NCBI GenBank assembly: GCA_002049455.2
Contig: KV918868.1
Coordinates: 124,001 to 188,000, forward strand
Direction of reading: 5' to 3'
From: Porphyra umbilicalis
Taxonomy: Eukaryota; Rhodophyta; Bangiophyceae; Bangiales; Bangiaceae
Length of the DNA stretch: 64,000 bases
The notes under the pieces were generated by a model. The model saw nothing but the letters and a program-made list of their open reading frames with translations, had not been told where the DNA came from and ran no database searches. The translations under genes and the position numbers were made by a program. Each line of letters opens with the position of its first letter. Position 1 is the first letter of the stretch. Shown in pieces: positions 53,714 through 64,000 of this stretch.

Positions 53714-54613
53714 ATGTCGCCCCCTATCGCATCTCGAGCATTCCCCCTCGTGGGTTCGGACGCCGTACCCGGCGACTCCGTCGTCCTTGATGCCAATGAC
53801 GCCCAAGGATGTGACCCCCAGGGGAGGCTCGTCGTCGGCATTTCGGCGTCGGTCAACCCCATGAATCGCGCCTTTGTGCCCCGCCCACTGCCTGACAACA
53901 TTGACGGCCATCGACGTCTGGCCGGCGCGCTCGTGGCCAACCGACGGAACAAGAAGATGCCAGCGACGGATCGAGCGCTCTGCAGAACGATCGAAGCCCG
54001 ACTCAACAACATCAAGGAGGCGCATCGCCGAGGCGCCGCCAAGGTTGGTCTTGCTGGGGAATTCTTCAAGTCGGCGGCCATTCTGGCCAACTCCACGTTT
54101 GGACGACAGGTATCGGCCACACCGAGCCCCACCCATCAATCAAGAATTGAGACGCTACCTCGGGCTCAGCCCCCCTTTGGCGCGGGCTCTAACGCGCACT
54201 CGCGACAGCCCTGCACCTGCTCTGCGGCTTTGCCTCTAAGGGCCTCGCCGCCTGCCATGGAAGTTCGCGACAAGCCCATTGAGATGGATCGACTGCCACG
54301 GGACTGGGAGCACATGATGGACGTCGTCGAGATGTCCTGCGAGGTCGGTGTCGGGACCACTATGGCCTTGGAGAAGCTTCAAAGCGGCGAGCCCGATCGA
54401 CTAGTGTGGGACAAGAAGCACTCGTTTGGGAGGGCGTCGTCGTCAATGCTCTCGAAGCGCCGCGCCATTGCGAAGGCTGCTATCAAGGCAGGTGGTTGGG
54501 GAGCGCTACGTCTACTTCTTCGTGACGAGCGGGCCAAGCGCACCGGACGTGGAGAGTCCTTTGAATACGACAAGGTGCTGATGTTCTGCTCTGCTATGAT
54601 GCGAGGGACATGA
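53714..54613 (+). CDS. Unknown protein ORF-A, tandem copy 2
   Basis: A 299-residue counterpart of the copy-1 ORF-A, nearly identical through KAAIKAGGWGALRLLLRDER. It ends FCSAMMRGT where copy 1 has an alternative tail, because of an indel near 54605. Conservation of the frame across the rest of both copies suggests it is, or very recently was, coding. No domain was recognised. Confidence 0.6.
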   Translation: MSPPIASRAFPLVGSDAVPGDSVVLDANDAQGCDPQGRLVVGISASVNPMNRAFVPRPLPDNIDGHRRLAGALVANRRNKKMPATDRALCRTIEARLNNIKEAHRRGAAKVGLAGEFFKSAAILANSTFGRQVSATPSPTHQSRIETLPRAQPPFGAGSNAHSRQPCTCSAALPLRASPPAMEVRDKPIEMDRLPRDWEHMMDVVEMSCEVGVGTTMALEKLQSGEPDRLVWDKKHSFGRASSSMLSKRRAIAKAAIKAGGWGALRLLLRDERAKRTGRGESFEYDKVLMFCSAMMRGT

Positions 54614-55507
54614 CGGGTTGCTCTTGTTCTTGTGATCCAATCGCGTCTGCTTCTACAGTGATGTTAGCGTTCTCTTCTCTTACCGCCTGTGCTCGTTGGT
54701 GTTCTTGGTCTTATAAGATTTGTGCTTTGTGCTCCTGCTCGTGTTCCATGACTGTGGAGTACCCTAGTGGCATGCGAGCGTCTGGATGCCACAGACGCCT
54801 ACGTTTGCTTGAGAGGTCAGATGTCCTGCCCGATGTCGATGAAATATTGAACCATCTCACAAATGTTGTGACTAATACTTGTCACTAGAATGTCACAGTT
54901 ACCATATTGCCAAGTCCGTAACTAGGTTGTGCGGGCTGCAGACGTGAAAACAAAATCCCGTGACAAAGTGTAAGAGTTCGGTCCTTGTAACATTGCAACG
55001 TCACTGCTAAACAGTTGTGACGTGAACAAAGGTCGCAACGCATTGCAGGTCCCGACCGCACGCGCACGACGGGCCAAGCACCGAGGTATCCGCGTCGTGC
55101 CCCCCTCGCACGGAATCCGTTCCGTCCGTGTGGCTGTCCCACCCCGCTGTTCTCTCTTCCTCGTGCTTGCGTGGAGCTCCTGCTGAAGGTGGGCTCCGAG
55201 CTCAGGACCTCCATCAACTTGGCTGATCGTCTGATTTCTCGTCATCAGCTGAGGTGCACGCTACGGTCTCAGAAGATGCTTCTGCAGCTCTTTTTGCTTT
55301 AACGGTACGGCACCACGATTTTCTCGTCACTTGTTGTTCTTGCGTATTGTCCGCCCTGATGAGAGAAGGGGTTGCACTGCTATGGGTTTTAATGAACGCG
55401 TACGTGACCCTTGAACCCATGTATGCTAACCTTTTCACTCCCCCTTCTAGGTGCATCACGCTTTCATGTGCTGAGCTGGTGCTTCCCCCATGTCTCCTTC
55501 CGTGTAG
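54614..55507. other. ORF-A / ORF-B spacer, tandem copy 2
   Basis: Counterpart of the copy-1 spacer, lower GC, ending in the splice-acceptor-like GTGTAG directly before the ORF-B ATG. No protein was recognised. Confidence 0.45.
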
Positions 55508-58500
55508 ATGGGTGGCAACAACTGGTGCTCTCGAAAGAAGCGCAAGGCCGATCGTACGCGTCAGACGTCCTCGACGACTGGAGGCTCTGCATCCGCTGCT
55601 CCTCCAAAGCGCTCGAAAGAGACTAACGCTAGGGCTGTCGCACCTGGCCGCGCCCCAACCTCCGATGAGGAGGAGTCATCAACCGACAACCCCCGAAAGA
55701 CGCCCGAGAGCGGCGACCACGAATCATCAACGCACAAGATGCTCATGGACGCCGTTGCGGCAGCCGTCACGGCGTCTTCACAAGAACTTGACGGTCTTCA
55801 GCGCCGTGTTTCCAAAGAGAAGAAACGCCTTCAAGAGGCAACTGGTGGGCGAGCCGACGGCCAAGCTGCCACCGACCGCCAAGCTGCTGCCGACCGCCAA
55901 GCCGCAGCCGACCGCCAAGCCGTCCTCCAGCAGCAAGCGGCGGCCGAGAGCGCGGCCGCGGTGGAAAAAGAGCGTCAAAACGCCGCCGACAGGCAAGCCG
56001 CCGCCGACCGTCAAGCCGCCGCCGACCGCCAAGCCGTCCTTGAGAAGCAAGCGGCGGCCGAGAGCGCGGTCGAGGTGGCAAAAGAGCGTCAAGCCACCGC
56101 CGACTGCCAAGCTGCCGCCGACCGCCAAGCAGCCGCTGACCGCCAAGCCGCCGCCGACCGTGAAGCCGCCGCCGATCGCCACGCCGCCTCCGACCGCCAA
56201 GCCGCCTCCGACCGCCAAGTCGTCCTTGAGAAGCAAGCGGCGGCCGAGAGCGCGGTCGAGGTCGCAACAGAGCGTCAAGCCGCCACCGACCGCCAAGCTG
56301 CCGCCGACCGCCAAGCAGCCGCTGACCGCCAAGCCGCTGCCGACCGCCAAGCCGCCTCCGAACTCCAAGTCGTCCTCGAGCAGCATGCGGCGGCCGAGAG
56401 AGCCGAAAAGGCGGCTAAAGAGCGACAAGCAGCCGCTGACCGCCAAGCCGTCGCCGACCGCCAAGCAGCCGCTGAGCGCCAAGCCGCCGCCGACGGTCAA
56501 GCCGCCGCCGATCGCCAAGCCGCCACCGACCGCCAAGCCGCCTCCGACCGCCAAGTTGTCCTCGAGCAGCAAGCGGTGGCCGAGAGCGCCGCCAACGCGG
56601 CCAGAGAGCGACAAGCAGCCGCTGATCGCCAAGCCGCCGCCGACCGCCAAGCCGCCGCCGACCGCCAAGCCGCCGCCAACATCCATGCCGCCTCCGACCG
56701 CCAAGTCGTCCTCGAGCAGCAAACAGCGGCAGAGAGTGCCGCAAAGGCGGCTAAAGAGCGACCAGCCGCCGCCGACCACCAAGCTGCCGCCGACCGCCAA
56801 GACGCCACCGACCGCCAAGCCGCCGCCAACCGCCAAGCCGTCCTCGAGCAGCAAGCGGTGGCCGATAGCGCGGACGAGGCGGCCAAAAAGCGTCAGGCCG
56901 CCGCCGACCGCCAAGCCGCCGCCGACCGCCAAGCCGCCGCCGACAGCCAAGCCGCCGCCGCCCGACAAGCAGCCGCCGACCGCCAAGCCGCGGCCGAACG
57001 CCAAGACGCCGCCGACCGCCAAGACGCCGCCGACCGCCAAGCCGCTGCCGACCGCCACGCGGTCCTGCAGCTGCAAGAGGCGGCAGAGAGCGCGGCCGAG
57101 GTGGCCAAAGAGCGCCAAGCCGCCGCCGACCGCCAAGCCGCCGCCGACGGCCATGCCGTCGCGCCAGCAGACATTGCTACGGCGGCTGGGACGGGGGCTG
57201 CGTCGCAGCCGGGCAATGACGCCCGGGGCACAGCCGGTGCTGGTTTTTCAGCTTCCTGCCAATGTGGCGTGGACCGCGCCTTCGCGTGCACCGGTTCACC
57301 GCTCGACTATGAGCGAGGAGTTTGGCGCCGCAGCAAGAAGGGCAGCCGAGACTGTGTGGCTCCGATCGCCTCCTGCGCCAGCGCTCTTGAGCGCAGGGAC
57401 TCCATGGTCTCCCCCTTCCATTGGGGTCCCATCAGAGCCTGCCTTGCTCCCCAGCGGTACTTCTACGGCGTCCACTAGGGCATCTCCAACCTCAAATGAT
57501 CCTTCGTTTGGCCGAGGCTTGGTCTTGGGCTCCACGGCGTCGAGCGCCGCACCGCAGCAGCCGTCTATTCCAGTTAGGCCCGGTAGCCCCTCCGCGGGCG
57601 CCGCTGCAGCTCCTTCTGGGGGAGCACCGGCATCATCTGGAGGAGCTGTTCGGGTACCTCAAGGCGGTAGCGGTGCGCTACGCGCGCCTGCGAGCGGAGG
57701 GGGGGGTGCTGCTGCCTTGACTGGCGCTGCTACTCTACAAGTGCAATTCGAGAGCTGGACACGCCTGTTTGCCAACTCGGGTGCCACCTTTGATGCCATC
57801 CCTCATGGACAGCTCATCTCCGTGCTCGTAAAGGCCGAGGTCTACCCGACGTACCTGATCAACTTCGCGGCTGGGCGCTCTGTACACACTCCACTGGCGA
57901 CAAAGAACGGCTTGGAGCCCTGGTTCACTGACGTGCTTCGCAGCGCGCTGCCGGCCGGGCACTATGGTGAAGTGACGCGTCTGGGCACATTCCTTGTCTC
58001 CAACCTCCTCACCGTCATCAACCTCCTGTACGCCAAGTTCAACAACGACCTGCCGGACAAGCCGATTGCAGATGCCACCGTGGCGCCACTGCTTGGTGCG
58101 CTCAACTCCTCGTTGGAGGCGCCCGGCGTGGCCGCGCCTGCGGCGCCCCCGTGCGGCAGCCCGCCGTCGACGCGCACATCCGAGCCTCTTCTGACAACAC
58201 AGGTGCAAGGCACCTCGAGCATGCCCGGTGTAGATGCCTCTGCTCTGGCTGAGGGCGGCGTCGCGCCTGCCCGCCCACCTCGCAAGTCCGTGCGGCAAGG
58301 TGCGGGGTCAAAAAAAATCTGCCGCTGTGGACAAGGTGTACCCGAGCAAGCAAGACCCTACTTGGAGGCGCATGATGATCGCGGCGCGCATCCTTCTCGA
58401 GGAGTACGACGCCGAAAAGGACGTTTGGTCGGACGTGGACAAAATCCGCTCGGACGTGGTAGCCGAGACCAAGAAGAGCATCTGCGCGGAGTCATTGCGC

Positions 58501-58962
58501 ATCATGTTGTCTTCCTTCCGATGGGGAGGTCACGGCAAACCCGAGAACCGCGTGTACGACAAGCTGCTTCAAGTCGCCATGAACAAGCCGGGGGTCGACG
58601 ACAAGGAGAAGGCGCGCGTCTACATCCTCCGACTGTGGCATGTCGCCTGGGCGGATAGGGACTGGAAAGACAAGGAGGAGGACCGGGAGGTGACAACGAC
58701 AACCTCCGGGAAGAAGAAGCCGTCTGCTCGAGTGCCGTGGAAGGTGTGGCTCGATGAGCTGCTCGGCTTTGTGCCGGAGTTGGACCGAATTCGTGCCGAG
58801 GAGGGACATGTAGCCACGTCGATTAGCGCGCCCCCTTCTGGCGGTGTGGCTCCACGGCTGGGCGGGGGTCCCGCTTCTGTTGCTGAGTCGGCTTTGTATC
58901 ATACTGGCGGAGAGGGCCCCGGGGGGGACGTCGGTCAAACGGATGAGGCACAGACTCTGTAG
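55508..58962 (+). pseudogene. ORF-B with QAAADR hexapeptide array, tandem copy 2 (frame broken)
   Basis: Same protein as copy 1, with the same basic start, hexapeptide array (about 55850-57150) and two C-terminal regions. The array is unbroken here over its full length. This copy has one extra T in a T run near 57245 and one extra base in the A run near 58313, which each change the frame; copy 1 is intact at both places. The 48945-type deletion of copy 1 is absent, so the last region is open to the TAG at 58960-58962. Lesions limited to short homopolymers or repeats, and different in each copy, are what consensus errors would produce, but recent independent decay is possible. Confidence 0.6.
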
Positions 58963-61105
58963 TGTAGCTCGGCTGGGGGTTGAGGGTGCGCAAGGTGTTC
59001 TTTGTTGGGGATGATACAGGTCCTTTGCCGTATCGAATGCCGTCTTGTCGATACATACGCCCATGCTGCGCGTCTTGGTGCCGTCGTGTGCAGCGCTGCT
59101 TGGGGTTTTCATTGTCTTTGCGCTGGATCCATCTTGTCTCCGTCCTTGGTCGCTTCGTATCATGTGAGAGTGCGTTGAGGCTACGCCTCGAAGTCGCCAT
59201 GCTCCCGACTGTGGTGCGCTTGTCCTTTTATCGTGAATTGTAGTATCACACGGTCACTTGTTTGCGATTATCTTGTCACTAGATGTTGTAATCTCGTGCG
59301 TGGTTCTCGACGCTACCTGATTAAACGTAATCTAGTTTGTGATTTTGCTTCTCGTAACAGTAGGGGTAGTGGTGGTTACAACATCCACGATACCGTACGA
59401 GTACACGAACTGTTTGTGGCGATCCGTCCGAGGACCTCCAGTGTCGTGGCTACCGTGGTTTTCCATAAGCTGGGCGGAAGCGCATCCAAAATATCATTCA
59501 TACCATCACCCTGATCCGCATTTCACTCTGTCAGCGGCAGCTGCCGTGAAAGTTCGACACGGCGGTCGATCTGTTCTTAATTTTCTTTGGGGCTCGCCAC
59601 CGCGCCGATGTGCGGCGCGCCCGACACTTCTGCCACCACAGCCACTGGTGTCACCTCTGGGAGCACTGCCACCAGGTCATATTGCATCCCAGACTGCGGG
59701 GATTGCGGTCCACACGCCGCTGACTGTGGTTGAGTATTGGCCGCACTCTCCAACGCTGACGCAGCTGCGACGGCGTTTTCCACGTCTGCAAACGGTTGAG
59801 GAGAAGCCTAGTCGCCGTCGGCGGCAGTAGCGACGGCCCAGTCGACGGGGATTGCTGCACCGTCGCCGCCCCCACCGCCGTCACCAAGCACGGATAAAAA
59901 TTGACTGGTGCACTTCTGGGGCCGCCCAGCCGGTATAACCCAAGCAGGGTGACACAGGGGCCGCCGTTGCCGCTCCGCGAAACCCCCGCCGAGGTACTGT
60001 GTTCCCGCAGTGCGCTGGGGCCTGTGAGGGGGCGGCAGGCAAAGGTGCGTGCCCGGCCGCCGCCCGCGCACCCGCCCCCACCGGTGCCGTCGTGCTGACA
60101 GAAGTTGTGGCGGACCGACGCGAGGCCGCTCGCTGCACCGCGGCAACTGTCGCCGCACGGGGAGGTGCAGGCTGCGGCGCCGCCGCCTTCGCCCGACCGT
60201 CGGCCGTTGTTGCCAGCAGGGCAACGGCGACCGCGCCAGTAGCCGTCACCGAAAGCACAGGGGTCGCTTCGCGGGCGACTGTTGTGGCGGGCACCGCGGC
60301 CACGCCGAGGCAGCAGTTGTCACACACTGTCGCTTGTGCGTAAAGGCAATGCTGCTGGACACATATCAATGCAAATCAGCATGATGGTGTGGGTTTCAGC
60401 CCACTCTGACTACATAGGCGTGATCAGGGACGTCCCTTTACCCAGAAGAAATGATAAAGTCAAGCACCGCACGACTTTCTTTCTCGGCACCCTACTGTCC
60501 CAAGATGTGCTGCCCTTCCCCACCATACAGGCCAAGGACATCCTCCGCGAGTCAGCAGCAGGTCCGACCCAACATGAACACCATGTCACAATCCACCGGG
60601 GAGCTCAAGTAGGGCAGAGAACAGCCCGTGGTCATGTCGGAGTGCACAGAATTGTACAACAAGGGCTCCTTCATGCCCATATGACACCCTACCTGCCCTT
60701 CACGCGCGCCGCGCGACCGATGTCAGCTTGGAACGAATTTGGTCCGAGTGAATCTTTCAGAATAATCTAATATGGTCCAGCGATCAAAAGTTTTCTATTC
60801 AATGTCTAGACGATGTGCAGCCCGAGTACAGCACGAAATAACCGCAGCTCCTTGCATGGAACTACTATTGAGAGGCCTCAGAACGCCTGACATGTGACAG
60901 ACACGGCTCCTAAGACAGAAACCATGCCACGAGATTTCAATAACATGCGTCGAGTGAAAGCTGTCATCTGGGCAGTGTCTGATTTTCTGTTGATGGCCGC
61001 TCTTCGCTCGGTTAGCCACAACCCCTGGCGCAGGGTCTTTCCATGCGCCCCGTCAATCTGAGACGAGGGTCACTGCCAGCACGCCGCAGTTGTCTCACAG
61101 CTCCC
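58963..61105. other. 3' segment of tandem copy 2
   Basis: Counterpart of the copy-1 3' segment, with the same GC-rich island (about 59570-60340) open on both strands but lacking a recognised protein. Confidence 0.5.
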
Positions 61106-61869
61106 CCGCCCCGACCCTTGTATGCGAACAAGTGAGAGCTCATGCGCTGGCACAGTAGGATAAGTACCTGGGCGGGGTACACGCGTGAGTGGAAAGAGCA
61201 TAAGAACACCATCGTCGTGCCCGCCGTTGTGGCAGTAGCCAGCCATGGGAGTGTACTTAGGCACCTACTGTGGGCTGCTCCGGTGGACCGGACCGTGCTG
61301 CGCGCGTGGCAGCGAGAGTCAACTAGGAACTGATTGCTGGAGTATCCCGGGTGTTGGGTCAAAGCAGTGCCAACACTGGCCAGTCCAATTGATGACGTAC
61401 CTTTCGCTGGCACTGGCCCATCTTGTGGATAGCGTATGCGCCTTCTGTTCCTACCTATAGCGATTCCCATTGCTTTTAGTTGGAAAAAACACTGCGGCCG
61501 GTCTCTAATACTGTACTCTGTTACTTACAATCAGCTCAAAACAAAACGGGAACTCTCTGCTCGCGCCTCTCTCCTTGTGTAGAAGGAGCTCTTTGGCAGA
61601 TGACGCGTCGGCCGCGGCCGGGTGGGCGGCCAGGCAGGAAAACACGCAAAACGAGAACGTTTTGCAGTGGCGACGGGCTGTCATTGGCGAGAAGGGCAGC
61701 GACGGCCGCGGTAGCCGAGAATTGGGGCGCGGTGCGGCACTGAGACAGAACTGGTGGGGCGGTGGTAGTGGCCAGGTCAGGTCGTCAGCTCTTTTTCAGG
61801 CCATTGGGCGTCCACAATGACGACTCGCCCACAATGCCAATTCGCGACCTCGAGCCCCACCTCGCCGCT

Positions 61870-62030
61870 CAGCTCCCCCCGACCCCTCCCCAGACCCCCC
61901 CACCAAACCTCCACCCCAGCGCCCCCCCCAGCCCCCCCCCCAGCATCCTCCCCACGCACTCCCCAAATCTCGCCAAACCCCGCCGACCCCCTCCACAACC
62001 CCCCAGAGAGCCCCCACGATCGCTTGTAGC
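61870..62030. repeat. C-rich low-complexity tract
   Basis: About 160 bp dominated by C runs of 4-9 separated by single A, T or AG. The opposite strand is G-run-rich. Confidence 0.85.
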
Positions 62031-63279
62031 CCCACGCAAGATCTCTGGTAGCCCACTTATCGTTGTGGGTCCTTTTTTCCGAGATACTACGCCGTCTTGG
62101 CAGTTGGGACACGACGTGCCGGGATGCTCAGGGTGGCCCACGCTGCCAGCATGACAACACGTCTGCTATCCTGTAAGGCCCTCGAGACCAAATGGGCTGC
62201 TCGATAGCATGGTCGCTCTTTTTTCCGGCAACGAGCGCTTGCTCGATATCTCAGAGATAGTGGCTCTGTGGCGGAGATGACATTTACGCCTGAGTAGCGA
62301 GGCGGCCAAGCAGCCCCACCTGTGAGAAATGCAGAGCTGGCGGGACGCCTGTAGAACGAACAGTCATGCTCGGGCGTCACGCGGCTATCTCACTTGCAGC
62401 AAGATCTATGGCTAGATCTCCGGCGTCCACGGCCATTGTGAAAGCGCGGGGAGGCCGAAGATCGCTGCATCTCCGCTCGAACTCGAGTAGTTGTCGACAA
62501 AGTTCAGGAAAGTACTCCATAAGATGTACGATAACCTATATCGCTTCCAACTAATTCCTGAAGGTTGATCTTAAACACTGTTCGCAATCGTTGCGCGTGA
62601 GTCCAAGGAAGGGGGTATTGTCGACGCAGTATCCAATGGAGAGTGTTGCGTAGCACCCCAGGCCAGTCTCGACAGCAGAGGACTGACAGCATATGGCATC
62701 CCCCTTTTTCTGACAGTCTCTTTGAGACGCTCAGAGTCAGCGAAACACGCCTGCAAGACGACCTCTAGGATTGTGACACACCGGCTTCCACCTTGCTTGA
62801 ACGACGGTATGACTGCTGACCCCGCAAGTCAGGCCCGTCTCTCGAGGGGCGCAACGCACTTGTCCAAAGTACGGCGCTCAAATCTCATCTGACAGCCTCA
62901 ACAGTCTGGAGATGGCTCAGCTCTGACGCATGACGGCTCCCCGCCAATGCGCTGGAAACGTATGCAGTGTCCTACCGCACTGTACGCCATGGAGTGCTCG
63001 TCTGAAAGAGGTTGCGCTCTTGCTGTGGTACCACTGCCGCCGTATGTTTTGTGTCAAGCCTACGCGGGACGTCGAATAGATGCAGGCCACGAGTCAGTTG
63101 TCAATACTTTGAACTTTGACCAGGCCCTGACTGATGGTATGACACCGATGCGTTTGTATGTCTTAGTCTGGGAGCGCGCGGGACCCCACTGTTCTAGAAG
63201 GTGCTAGCTGAGTGGCATATTACGCATTCTCGGCTTCCCATTTATTTACAAACCTGTGATGTACTCTCTCACACCAAGT

Positions 63280-64000
63280 GGAAAATGCCGCCGACGCCGC
63301 CTACCACCATCCACCACACCCATCCCTCGCGGCCGCGCCGCCTACGCCAGCTGCCGTCCCCGCCCCCCCTCCAGCTGCCATTGCCCCGCTCCGCCAGCTT
63401 CCATAGCTCCCCCCCCGCAGCCGCAGCAGCTCTTCCCTCCCGGCCGTCGCCGCCCCCCACAGCCAGAAGCCGCCGCCACGCCCCCCAGCCGCTGCCGCCG
63501 CCCACCGTCAGCAGTCATCTTGACCCCTAGCGCCAGCTGTCTCTTCAGTGCTTCACCGCGCAATTTCCCCACCCCCTACTACACCCCCTTGCTGTCATTC
63601 TCCGGTAGCTCCCCCTGCCGCAGCGCTGCCTCCGCCAGCCGCAGCTCCGCCCCACGCCAGCCGTCGCTGACTCCCACAGCCATCCCTTGCTGGTGTCCCC
63701 TGCAGCCGCACCGCTCCACCAGCAGTCTCATACCCCCTCTTTCAGCCCGTTCCACTCTTCCCCATCAGCCATCGTGCCCGCCCACCGCCATCCGCCGCCA
63801 CCTCTCCCCGCCAGCCGCTTCCGCCGCGGCCGCCGCCCACAAGCAGCGGGCGCCATCACCTACCGCTAGCCGCTGCGGTCCCCCCCTCTAGCCGCCACCG
63901 CCGCCGTCGCATACTACCAGCTGCTGCGACCCCTCCCCGCCAGCTGCTGCTGTTGCCCACGGCCATCTCCCACCAGCCTCCCCTGGCACGGCGGCGGCCT
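63280..64000. repeat. C-rich CAGC-containing low-complexity region
   Basis: Irregular repetition of CCGCCAGC, CAGCTGCC and CCCCCC phrases up to the window end. No fixed period could be established by eye. Confidence 0.6.

Larger units (their letters stand above)
51527..61105. repeat. 9.6-kb tandem direct repeat, copy 2
   Basis: Second head-to-tail copy, 9579 bp, collinear with copy 1. It ends CACAGCTCCC and then leaves the repeat into CCGCCCCGACCC. Small differences (for example GATTTAAATCAT at 53261 against GATTTAATCAT in copy 1) are spread over its length, not clustered. Confidence 0.97.
61106..64000. other. Right flank: C-rich low-complexity DNA, no recognised gene
   Basis: Mostly noncoding by eye. 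Two C-rich tracts stand out: 61870-62030 (runs of CCCC broken by A or T) and 63280 to the end (C-rich with frequent CAGC, CCGCC and CCAGC phrases). The latter gives long Pro/Ser/Ala-rich open frames that lack any motif. Between them (62030-63280) the GC content is moderate and only short frames occur. Confidence 0.5.

Noticed and set aside
55778-57154. Minus-strand elastin-like Gly/Val/Leu frame opposite the ORF-B array
   Set aside because: It exists only because the 18-nt unit is free of stops on both strands. The plus-strand frame is the one that continues into non-repetitive domains.
41916-61105. The two 9.6-kb copies as LTRs of a giant retroelement
   Set aside because: They abut directly with no internal region between them, and no reverse transcriptase, integrase or protease motif was found.
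63256-63891. Pro/Ser/Ala-rich open frame at the right end
   Set aside because: It is a translation of C-rich low-complexity DNA; no conserved segment and no codon-use signal could be seen.
1-64000. tRNA or rRNA genes
   Set aside because: No T-loop consensus with pairing arms and no rRNA core sequence was noticed by eye. A covariance-model scan would be needed to exclude divergent tRNAs.

Overview
This is a window of nuclear DNA from a GC-rich eukaryote. The left 31 kb carries single-copy eukaryotic housekeeping genes: a P4-ATPase, eRF1, RAD51, prefoldin 5, a DDX23/Prp28-type helicase and a TBC1D23-type protein. Most are single-exon or have one to three short GT-AG introns, with donors such as GTACGT, GTATGT and GTAAGC. 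High GC, few introns, long G/C homopolymers and repeat-rich stretches between compact genes would fit a bangiophyte red alga (Porphyra/Pyropia type). That assignment is inference from composition and architecture; another GC-rich alga or protist is possible. No rRNA, tRNA, CRISPR array or bacterial operon was seen.

Layout of 1-31 kb: P4-ATPase flippase (minus, cut by the window start); eRF1 (minus) divergent from an RRM-R3H RNA-binding protein (plus); TBC1D23-like (minus, 3 exons) divergent from an LRRC57-like acylated leucine-rich-repeat protein (plus); FkbM-family type II membrane methyltransferase (plus) convergent with a METTL21-type methyltransferase (minus); RAD51 (plus) convergent with an armadillo-repeat protein (minus); prefoldin subunit 5 (minus, 3 exons, first coding exon only 6 nt) divergent from DDX23/Prp28 (plus, one frame break in a 17-G run); and a secreted protein with an N-terminal histidine typical of lytic polysaccharide monooxygenases (minus). 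Neighbours share no pathway. The order is typical of alternating divergent and convergent eukaryotic genes.

From 31.2 to 36.9 kb no gene could be recognised: first a very GC-rich, homopolymer-filled stretch, then lower-GC sequence. From 36.9 to 61.1 kb the character changes to mobile DNA. A 625-aa RecQ-type helicase (3 exons) and a 417-aa tyrosine recombinase (2 exons) lie head to tail on the minus strand, 339 bp apart. About 0.9 kb beyond the recombinase start begins a 9.6-kb unit present twice in direct tandem (41916-51525 and 51527-61105), nearly identical, with the only ambiguous base (n) at the internal junction.

Each unit carries a 300-aa unknown protein (ORF-A), a long protein with a coiled-coil-like QAAADR hexapeptide array (ORF-B, broken by different one-base indels in each copy), a pair of diverged direct repeats, and a 0.78-kb hAT-like non-autonomous element inserted in one of those repeats with an 8-bp target duplication. 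A recombinase, a helicase and a tandem cargo unit with shared TCCC at its junctions could be parts of one YR mobile element that moves through circles; this is a hypothesis. The final 2.9 kb is C-rich low-complexity DNA without a recognised gene.
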